A stretch of DNA of 64,000 nucleotides, taken from positions 25,528 through 89,527 of the forward strand of contig MPNW01000778.1 in NCBI GenBank assembly GCA_011800805.1, read 5' to 3'. The notes beneath the pieces are model-generated. The model saw nothing but the letters and a program-made list of their open reading frames with translations. It did not search any database and was not told the origin of the DNA. This document shows positions 25,346-34,840 of this stretch, in pieces; the stretch's first letter is position 1, and each line of letters starts with the position of its first letter. Position numbers and translations under genes: made by a program. The stretch is from Hirudo medicinalis. Taxonomy: Eukaryota > Annelida > Clitellata > Hirudinida > Hirudinidae.

Positions 25346-28030
25346 TTAATTTGAGGGAGGAGGGGTTGGCCGTTTTTCAAAGACGCAGGTCAGAAGCACC
25401 AGTTGTTGGCATTTCATGTGGCAGCATCCATAGTCGAACTCATGTGAGCTAATTTGCTAAAACAAAATCACTCGAGTCATTTTCATTAAAATCTTCCAAT
25501 AAAATAAGCTTAATATATATATATATATCGACTTTAATTGTTTGTTAAAGTCATCACTAATTTTCGAGAGACTCGCATGTGAAACGCGAATGACAGTGTC
25601 ATTGTTTTTATTGAATTTCAAAGTATTGAAAACATACCATAAAATAAAAATATTAATTCTTACTTTTCTCATTTCATTCAAAATGTCATTTAAATCGCGT
25701 TCATAATGATTTGAAGAATTTCTTGAACCGCTGAGAATGAATCTGCTTCGAAGGGTGTTTTGCTGTAATCTTCATAGTTTGTTCCACTACATTCTGTCGC
25801 AGAGACAGCATGGTTTTCTAAATATTTCGCATAATACTGTGAAACAAAAGTAAAACTTTACTTGGAATCTGAGTCATGCTGTCAGTTTGGTATAATTAGT
25901 TTATAGGCTATATAAATATAAAATCCACGATTGTTGAAATTAATTTCTGTTAGCGTTGAAAGACTGGGAAAAAATTTTCATGAATATACAAAATCATATT
26001 TACAGTTAATGTGACATTAACTAATTCTCAAAATTACACATCAAAAAGGTTAACTCGATTTTAACATCATTAATCCGCATTTCTCTAATTATTACAGAAT
26101 TAATTATATTAGCATGGAATTCAATATTCAATCTAAAACTCAATTACTGTCAAACAAAGAAATTGCAAATCTATTTGCCGAATAAAAAATCAAAATCAAT
26201 TACTTCCTTAATTAATGAATAACTACATAATAATAATTACAGTAAACCTTTTAAGGCGCACAATGTCTGAAAATCTCTCAAGGTAGCAAATGCAATTCCA
26301 TGTTTTCAAGGGGTCCGAAAGAGTTTCCAAACTTAGATGAACCAAAATGACGAAACAATAAAATAAGCATTGTATTTCTTAGTTACGAATGTTCTTTGTA
26401 ATAAAACTCGTTGTGTTAACTGTTTCTGATTATTTTAAGGGCAAGTTTGCTAATATTAAGTTTGGATTTTCAGTTTTTTTCAGTGAATTTTGGGCTTCTA
26501 CTTTAGTTTTTTATTTTAGTTTCTCGGAACTAAAATGAACTCTGGTTCCGAGGTAAATAATGAACATCTCTTTCTTGTTTGGTTCTCCTAATTAATTTTT
26601 TTGAATCATAGCATTAGGTTTAAACTGTTTTCACTCACTAAGTTTTGGAATCCGTTAGTCAGGTTGTAAGGAGTACATGCTTTCAGTTCTAAATTTTAAA
26701 CGTCATAAATTAGTATTATAAAAATTAAACATATTATGAATTAATTGATCAGGAATTATTTATTAAATATTGACACTTGATGAGATTGTTTAATAGAAAT
26801 AACCTCGTTTTATAATCACTATATATTTTTGGTGCTACTGATCTCTATGAAGCATCTTTACAAGAGCTTGAAGTCATACCTTGTGGTGGAGTTGTATAAA
26901 CTGGTGTTGTTGATGCAGTTGGAAATGGCCAAGTAGAACTGAAATTTAAACGCATTTAAACGGTCAATTGTCATTTAGTCGGTCAATTCTTTTAATTTTA
27001 CAAAGTGAAACAAACTCTATTGGGTAAAAAGCACAGGCCAGTATGATGTCTTCGCTGCAGTTCGGAATGATGCTACAACCGAATTTTCTGGGAGCAGAGA
27101 ACTGAAATTGGACAATGTGGCTGATATCCATTTCTATTTCAGCTTAATAAATTTGAGAAAATTATAGGTTCTACTGCAACTTTTCAACTTATAAATTTAT
27201 AAGTTATTTTATCATTTATTTTATTTTATAAGTTATAAATTATTATATTATATTACATTATTATATGTAACATTATCCTACAATATTTATTGGATGAATA
27301 TTTATGTAGAAATTAATTATCGATTATTATTTGTTTACTACTTGTTTGCAATCTCACCAAAATAACTAATTATGAATAAACACAAAAAGAAAATCAAATT
27401 AAACACAAGAACGGCTAAAGTTACTTGAGAGTAAGGTTTCCATTTTCTTGCAATATTTTCCAAGTTGTCACGAATGTCAAGATCGTTGTATGGGACTTTT
27501 TTTCCCAATGCCAGGGCCATGCCAAAATTATCAATTTTTCCATATTCCACCTTTCCAGTAAGAACCACGAAACTTATTTGGGAGGGATCACCTTGAAAGG
27601 GGCATTTGTTGTGCTGTGACGAGGCATAGTCCATGAAGTAATCGCTATCGTAAGCCTTTGCAAATGAAGTTTGGTATTTTTGTTAAAAAAAACTTTAATA
27701 AATAAAAAACAATAAATCTAACTAATTGAGAATTTACAGATCTTAATTCCCGCAAAATACCATGGAACATCTCAGGAGTTAATGCGTGTGGCACTGTTGA
27801 ATCAGATAATTGAAAAGGATCTAAAAAGATGATTAATAAAATATTTATAAATCAATTTCAGATGAGGACAGAATTTTTCACTGACCATAATAAGCAGCCA
27901 AACGTCTGCTTCTACGATGGGCTTCCATTTCTTTTACTTTGCCTAAAACCATTCCTTCATCTTGTCCATTTCCACGGGCCAGCAATGAGAAGACGAACAA
28001 AAACACCAACGAAAAATAGTTGCTTGTCAT
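25346..28030 (-). CDS. Secreted CAP-like protein, cluster gene 3 (frame break in one exon)
   Basis: Eight exons: 28030-27886, 27820-27723, 27655-27425, 27101-27016, 26938-26880, 26679-26639, 25836-25664, 25456-25346. A signal peptide (MTSNYFSLVFLFVFSLLARG) joins directly to the module-2 exons (HALTPEMFHGILRELRS; YASSQHNKCPFQG; GKKVPYNDLDIRDN; KFGCSIIPNC; LACAFYPI), then a linker (TWPFPTASTTPVYTTPP) and module 3 (YLENHAVSATECSG; YERDLNDILNEMRK; FDYGCCHMKCQQLVLLTCVF). Module 1 is absent. Phases agree everywhere except exon 25836-25664, which is 173 bases instead of a multiple of 3: the frame changes after YEDYSKT, and reading straight on meets a stop. A one-base sequencing error or a young inactivation are both possible. 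Confidence 0.65.
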
Positions 28031-28062
28031 TTTTTCAGACAGCGACAAATTGGTTTCAGCTC

Positions 28063-28070
28063 TTTTTAAA
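28063..28070 (-). promoter_or_regulatory. TATA-like box, cluster gene 3
   Basis: tttaaaaagagctgaaaccaa on the - strand, 33 bases before the ATG; aligns with the TATA regions of genes 1 and 2 including the agagc and accaatt blocks, but the leading ta is lost. Confidence 0.5.
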
Positions 28071-29259
28071 GGCATTCGTCTTTAATTAGTGGTTCTTATC
28101 GTTATTTTTATTACATGGTGAATTAAAGGTCTTAAGTGGTTTCTGGCTGGAGTGTTTAGAAGCTTTTATTTTAGAGAATAATTAATTGGTTTAGCATTGA
28201 GAAGCAACTTCATAGTGTTTAATCTGCTCTTGAGTTGAGTATCCTCACTCCAGACCACACGTTCTGAAGATTCAATAAGCTGACACTAAATTATTGCTTC
28301 AAATTGCTTTGTCTAAGCACTTGAAAAGTGTGAGAAAATAAAAGAGCTTTGATCTTTCGCTTCCTTCGTCAAAAATTATCAGAGTAACTGTATTGCAACC
28401 AATAAACGTTTCCTTATCGAGATTTTTCCTTCATTGTTGAAATTACACAAAAATATAAGTTTTAAATGTAATATCGCACCAATTATTTGTGGCCTTGAAG
28501 TCCTTTAGGACTTACGCCACTTTAAATTTGTCAAACAATGATAATAATAATAATATTTGATTTTATTTTGTCTAAAACTTGTCAAAAAGAACAGGAATAC
28601 TTTAAGTATGTTTACTCATTTGATCTTTTCCACTAGGGGCATTCCACGTCAAATCATCACGACATCTGACATCACCACCCTGGATTTTGCTGAAATTTGG
28701 CATAGTTGTTGAACTAGATGAGTACGTTAAAAAAAATAAAATTTTAGATTTTTTGGTCGACCCCCAATAATGAATTTTTAAATAAAAGTTTAATTGATCA
28801 CAAGTGGTGTCACTTACATTACAAGTACATCACTACAAGTCAAATCTAAAATTTAAATCTCAACTTAAAATAATTTAATTTAATTAAATGAGATTTCGTA
28901 ATTGGTTTGATGTCGAAACCGTTCAAGCTCCGAACTCCAGAAATCGTGTTAAAGAGAAACTCAGTAAATTCGGATGTAATGTTGCAACGATATTATTACC
29001 AACAATGTTGATAGCATAAGAAAATATGCATCTTACGTTGAATTAAAATGGTCACAGTGGAAGCAGAAAATATTTTTAATGGCTTAACAAATAACAAGGT
29101 GTAAGGATCTATCGACCCTTGGAAACTTTTATTTTTTCCAAAATGAGGGTAGTTAAAAATAACAATACTAATTTAAAATCTTAACTTAAGGTGAATAAAT
29201 GTTCTGAGAATCCCATTCCAATAAGAATTCCCATTCATTTCACATTTTGACAATTTCTG
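28071..29259. other. Spacer between cluster genes 3 and 4
   Basis: No exon recognised. 28636-28760 (ggggcattccacgtcaaatc onward, then tcgacccccaataatg) has the look of a mobile-element end, but no partner end was found. Near 29215-29240 the - strand reads HDRNCQNVK with flanking stops, a possible decayed copy of the module-3 terminal exon. Confidence 0.4.
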
Positions 29260-31796
29260 TCATGTTACGTGAAGATCTTGTTTTGTGATTATTGGCCAGT
29301 TATGTGGACTAAAATTTTAATGCATTTAAAATTATTTTAATACTCAATATTCATGTATTTATATTAATTACAAATGTTACAAACTCTATAGGATAGAAGG
29401 CGCATAACAAAATCATGTCTCCATAGCAGTCTGGATCGACACTGCAGCCAAATTTTGTTGGAACATTTTTTTTGAACTGCAATCATGAAAATATCACAAA
29501 TTTATTAGTACATAATAATTTACAAAATATTATGCTGTGAAAGGAAACACCATTGATAAAATAACAATTAGAAAAACATAAAAATAAACCCGGAGTAGTT
29601 CACAAACATCTCATCACGTATAGAACAAGAAATATATGAAACCAAAGAGGTTAAAAGGTATTTCATATCACCTTGGATGAGTTTAATTGATTAATTGAAG
29701 TAATAACAGGTTTTAATGTTTATTGCTTTTGAGCGCATATTGTTAAGATTTCTATTTAGTAAACAAACATTGCATCAGTATTTTCAAATTACTTAATTTA
29801 CAAACTTTTTATACATGTTCTCTCGTGTACGTAGTTTTAAATGTAAAATTTACACATTAACAAATAGGTTACTTGAATGTTTCTCCAACTCCTTGCAATG
29901 TTTTTTGTGGCTTCACGCATTTTATAATCGTCGTAAGGGACTCCTCTTCGCAATTCCAATATAACTCCATAATGGTCTTCCTTGTTCCAATTCACCCTAC
30001 CCCGTGCAACAATGTATTGAGTTGAGTGTGCGGATTGAAAAGGACACTCCCAGCAAGATGCAGAACCGTGGTCCATAAAATATTCGTTGTCGTATTGCTT
30101 CGCAAATGTATTGGAGAAAAAAATTAAATTATTAATCTGAGAAAATCTTGTAAATTTTTCGAAATTATTTAGAATTTTTCTTAAAAAAACAGATTGATTA
30201 ATTGTAATCATCGATAAAATCACAGATTGATATTGATTTAGCATAAACATATTTAATATATCTACGAATATTTATACTTCCAAATAATAAATCTAACTAT
30301 GTTGGAATGGCTATCATTAAGTTGACTCAAAATATCCTCAAACATCTCAGGGGTTAAGGCATAGGGCTTGGGTGTGTATGTTGGAAGGGGAGGGCTGTAA
30401 CTCTTTGTCGTCAGGAAGGGAGGCATCAGAGTTGTTGGAAAGTAAGGCCTTTAAATTAATACGCGATTAAGTTGTTAAATCCCAAAAATAAAAATTGCAA
30501 CTCTTAAAATTTCCTTCTATGGAACATTTTTATGAAGAAATATTTAGACTGAATTTGGGAATTAAGATAATGTGATCTCTATTAATAAATTCTTTGCTGA
30601 AACAATAAACGGTTTGTCTTAACAAATCTGATGCCTTATATTTTTATAACATCAATGTTTAAGAATTAATTTACTTATTAAAGACACAACTTAATACGTT
30701 CTTCTTCCTCTGTTCACACTTTCGGTTAACTGCGCAGCCGAATGCAGTCGAATCTCGAATCTATCAAATAAACTTAATTTTATAAACAATTCACGATTTT
30801 TTTAAGAGGAAAAAAACTGTACAAAAATAACAGCAATAATGCAAATCTATAAATGTTATTACAAAAAAAAACCAGCATAAATTTAATAAATATTGCTCAG
30901 CACATACATGCTAATACTTTACATTTTCACTATTTCAACTAAAAAATCAAATTAAGTTTGAACAAATACAGCAACAACCCCTTCGACAAAATTTCTGTTG
31001 CTCATCCACATGTAGGCGAGGCTTTGAAATGTATTTGACCTGTCTTTCGCGCCAATCATGACAATGATGTCAACACTTGCTCTTTTGCTTTCTTCAAAGT
31101 TCATAGCAAGTTTCGTGTTGCGATAGAAACAGTCAGGATAAGAAGCTGCCTCAGCATCCATGTTAGGATCGTGTTTCTGAGGATGAATATTACTTTGAAA
31201 ATGAATATTTATATTTTATTTTTTGTATTAACTTTTTTTCACAAATAAGTGAATAAATGATTTAAACATTAAATGAGAGAAGAAATATCTTAGTTAATGT
31301 TAGGTGATTTTATCACCTTCATATTGACTCATAATAATGTAATTGCTGATTATACATCCTGGAACTTAATTTCATTGTTATCGATGTGTTATCACATCAT
31401 CTTTGTACTTAACAAAATGTGGGCTGATAACATTGATATACAATTTAAAATGTCATGATTTCATGTAATTTCTGTAATATCTGAAATTTTGACATGGTAA
31501 TGTTACAGAGTTAAAATATCATAATATTGCACGAAATCTATAATATTTGAAAGTATAAGTAATAGCATTATGCAAATTTAAAATATCATAAATTATCTGT
31601 AATATTTAACAACGTAATGAATAACAAAATGAATATTTCTCACCAACTGGCTGTTTGCAGAAATCAAAATTTCTTCAATACGTGTTTGTTCCCACTGGGA
31701 GAGCTTCATTCCTCGTCCGTTAAAAACATGGATTAATGAAAGAAATGCGAGGAAAGTCATCATCTTCAAATTATTTGTTAAATAATTGTTTGTCAT
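29260..31796 (-). CDS. Secreted two-module CAP-like protein, cluster gene 4
   Basis: Seven exons: 31796-31644, 31176-30979, 30760-30675, 30448-30298, 30097-29873, 29476-29385, 29308-29260; 954 bases, in frame, 317 residues. Start chosen as the first ATG after the TATA box. N-terminal hydrophobic segment (MMTFLAFLSLIHVFNG) preceded by a polar MTNNYLTNNLK. Module 1: EAASYPDC, STAFGCAVNRKC, LSCVFN. Long Pro/Thr-rich linker (FPTTLMPPFLTTKSYSPPL), here one exon where genes 1 and 2 have two. Module 2: YALTPEMFEDILSQL, SASCWECPFQS, GVPYDDYKMREATKN, TKFGCSVDPDC, LLCAFYPIE. Ends DPHNWPIITKQDLHVT, at the same linker position as gene 1. Distant CAP/SCP resemblance; function unknown. Confidence 0.73.
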
Positions 31797-31867
31797 CAGA
31801 GGATAAAATGCGTTATTTATTTGATTAAAGTCTTGAGTAATAAACAAATAAGTTGATCTGAGTCCCC

Positions 31868-31874
31868 TTAAATA
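31868..31874 (-). promoter_or_regulatory. TATA box, cluster gene 4
   Basis: tatttaaggggactcagatc on the - strand, aligning with the TATA region of genes 1 and 2, but 72 bases before the chosen ATG; the bases at the usual start-codon position do not form an ATG here. Confidence 0.55.
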
Positions 31875-32649
31875 GTTCCAATTGTTCTTCGTAATGACTC
31901 TTTACTGACATTTCATTGACATTTCATTGAATGAGGATGAAGTTATTATCGGGAGTCAATTTTCTTTAAACGCATTTCGAGTGCATAATTACCAGATTTC
32001 ATTCGTTGATAACGAAATGGGAGATAATAAAGATAACGAGTTTTTGAATGAAGTTACGGGAGTTAACAAGATAAGGCAAAGGAGAATACTTACACTGGTT
32101 AAGAGAGAATAATTTATTTCAAAAAGCATAAACTCTTATTTCTTGTTATTTCAGTCACCAGTGCGTTGGAAATGTACGTCAAATCCTCCAATCAGGTTGA
32201 TGTGATGCTTTGCATCAGAAACCGTCATTCACTGCCACTGAACTCAGGCATCCAAGTTTCTGTTCTTCTATCTTTGGCAATCTCAAAGAACTTACCTATT
32301 TTCAAATTAATACTGTAACTGATTATTCACATTTTCTGACATCTTTTAACCGTAAGGTAGGGGAGACCGGAGTTGGATGTTACAGGGGATCTATGTTGTT
32401 GTGTCAATTTCTATAGCATACAAACAAATCTAATAAATTGATCTTACATTATGTGGTTTGACCTTCCTTTTAAAAAATGCACAAGTTGCTTGTACGCGTC
32501 TGCAATACTTTTCCTTTTTTATGCTAATCGAGTAAATATCATTCTATTTCGTATTTTATTTATATATCGATAAATGTAATTATATTGCGCAGTATCAATA
32601 TATCTAATATTTTTTTAATTTTCAGTTTAATTCATAAACGCTCAAGAAT
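31875..32649. other. Spacer, no gene recognised
   Basis: AT-rich with one short open frame (31927-32112, +) that shows no motif. 31905-31930 holds a duplicated catttcattga. Confidence 0.45.
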
Positions 32650-32652
32650 CTG

Positions 32653-33018
32653 TTCCTCAGAGAAAGGCTTATTTCCTGCGCGAGGGCGCCTCCCAGTTTG
32701 CAAGGAGCAGGTTCAGAGCCAAAAGGAGACATATCCTTGAAAACGCCAATGATTGGAAAATTGCGGCCGATGTGGAGGGGTTGAGGCACTATCCCCAGGT
32801 GCTGGCTGAGAGCGGCAAGAGGCCGGACGTGGTACTCATCAACAAAGGCAGACACGTTTGTATTGGCGGAGCTGACGGTGCCATGGGAAGTCAGAATCGG
32901 ACAAAGCAACACCTTGAAAGAAGACAGGTACATGGAGTTGACATTGGATCTCCAGCAAAAAGGTTACAAAGTCTGGTTCTTCGCCTTTGAGGTCGGGGCA
33001 AGAGGTATGGTCGGCCAA
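32653..33018 (+). pseudogene. Retroelement 3' fragment: PD-(D/E)XK-like endonuclease domain, frameshifted
   Basis: Frame 1 gives ARSRFRAKRRHILENANDWK, then DVEGLRHYPQVLAESGKRPDVVLINK. After a one-base shift near 32846 the next frame gives TFVLAELTVPWE, then DLQQKGYKVWFFAFEVGARG. This RPD-VVL / VELTVPWE / VEVGARG pattern is familiar from the C-terminal part of animal retroelement polyproteins, where the PD and E residues fit a restriction-like nuclease core. There is no reverse transcriptase upstream, so the copy is 5' truncated, as usual for non-LTR insertions. A single N (33019) follows. Not an active gene. Confidence 0.65.
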
Positions 33019-33060
33019 NTGGAGTCTCCTGTCAAGTCGGCGCAGTGCCGCGGGTCAACC

Positions 33061-33122
33061 AATGGGAGAGCTTCTAACACGAGCCTCCTGGCAAGTCGGC
33101 GAGAACAAGGCCTATATAAGCA
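33061..33122 (+). promoter_or_regulatory. CCAAT plus TATA promoter-like block
   Basis: ccaatggg at 33059-33066 and ctatataagcagc at 33111-33123, about 50 bases apart, the layout of a Pol II core promoter, in a G+C-rich stretch following the retroelement fragment. It may be the 5' region of another element copy or an element-internal promoter. No supported coding exon follows. Confidence 0.4.
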
Positions 33123-33146
33123 GCAAGCTCCGTCTTCGGTGGTGGT

Positions 33147-33272
33147 GTGCTCCCGCATGGTCTAATGGTTAAGACTTCCGCCTCTCACGATGGCAACACG
33201 GATTCGAATCCCGTTGCGGGAGCGCCGTCCTAATCATCTAGCTATGCAACGGACGTTAATGAACAATTCTAT
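33147..33272 (+). mobile_element. tRNA-Glu-derived SINE with 14-base target duplication
   Basis: 126 bases flanked by identical 14-base direct repeats tcttcggtggtggt (33133-33146 and 33273-33286). The 5' half (33151-33221) folds as a tRNA: acceptor arm tcccgca / tgcggga, D arm gtct...agac, anticodon loop ctctcac (CTC, Glu), T loop ttcgaat. Two mismatches in the anticodon stem argue against a functional tRNA. The 3' half is an unrelated tail. Confidence 0.72.
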
Positions 33273-33286
33273 TCTTCGGTGGTGGT

Positions 33287-34840
33287 TATCGTGCGTTTCG
33301 TCGTTCGTTGAAGGTGTTGGCTAGTGCTTGTAGGTCTTGGTTTGATACTGCTCGTCGACTCGTCAATATGGATTGGTACCGATACAATACCGGCAGGGAC
33401 ATCCGTCTGAACAACGGGTGCGGCCCGACCCCTGAGAGTGTCATAGGATCCAAGGGCCGAAACGCTCAAAGAAGGGGTTTCCTCTCTGAGGATTCCTGCC
33501 GGAGCTCGGAAAGAGTTTCAGCTACTATGGGCATCCAATTACTCCTCTCGTCTAAAATCTCCACATACCGTTCAAAAGAGATCTTTACATGTAATAATAA
33601 TTGTAATATGTCATCTTCAACCACGCTCATCAACAAAATCCTCGTTCACCAATAATATGCAGCTGTGCTTCTCCACAAATCCTCACTCAACATGCTTCCT
33701 CCTCCATTTGACAACCTTTTCACCCTTCATCAGAAATTCATTCCCACGACTTATGTAATGTCGGTCGCTTTCGGAGTGAAGTTGCAAATACCACCCTGAA
33801 ACAATTTTCCATTAAATGCTAGGTCCACGTGTACATTCATCCACACCTAAAGAAGTCACCTCATCCACATCAGTATGAACTTTCAAGGCATCTTAGAAAT
33901 TGTACTTACTTGACACTTGAATATCTGCTCACTCATTATTCTCATCTTATTATTTATTCATTTCGTTTGTTTACAAACATTTACTCAATCGTTCATCTAC
34001 GTACGCACCTACGTATTGTAGGTGGCCCTCTTAACGGGATGTGAATCCCTTTGGGTTTTTTCGCATTTGAACATTTTTTTTTTCGCATTTCAGTTTTCGT
34101 TTGCATAAGTTTGATGTTCATGAAATAAAATAAAATAAAACAAACTTGCCTTAACAGTCGAATCAACTAAATCACTGTGTTTTAGCAGACATTACGACTG
34201 TTTGCATCACCGTAAGATGATTTGGTCGTTTGCTGAATTTACATTAAATATTTATTTTTTTAATTTGATGATTTATTTTACTATTTATTATGTAAATATT
34301 TGTATTTAACATTATATTTAACATTGTAATCGATCATGAGTATGGTGATCGGTCGAAGTTCTTGGGAAGAAACGTGTAATTTTACAAGTTTCATCGAATC
34401 TAAGGCGAACTGATCGGAAAATGGAGAATGTTTCACAAGTTTTCTATCTTCATTTGTCCTGCTACGCGAACAAGTGGAAAGAAATGAACTTGTTTATTTG
34501 ATTATTAAAAAAGATTTTTAAACAATTAATTAATTTGTATTCAATAAATGTTTAAACTAATATGTTTAAGAGAGTAAAAAAATAACAAATTTATAACTAT
34601 GAACATTTATTAATAATTACTATTATTATTATATTAATAATATTTATTAATAATTAATAATTACTTTATTTATTAATAATTATTTTATTAATAAAATCTA
34701 TCCAAAGTAAGTTGTTATTCTTCGGAGATAAAAATAAAGCCGGGCTTTTAACAACGGTTATTTATAGCAAAATATAAATCAAGTCGATGGCAGTAAAATA
34801 TTATCGCCTATTCTTCTAAGAGAAATAACAAGACCCTCTT
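33287..34840. other. Spacer 3' of the neuroligin gene
   Basis: 33287-33560 is G+C-rich and probably continues the retroelement-related unit; no protein recognised. Beyond 33.8 kb it is AT-rich. An AATAAA on the - strand (34684-34689) lies about 155 bases after the neuroligin stop and could be its polyadenylation signal. Confidence 0.45.

Noticed and set aside
33151..33221. Functional tRNA-Glu gene
   Set aside because: Mismatches in the anticodon stem, an unrelated 3' tail, and a flanking target duplication make it the head of a SINE.
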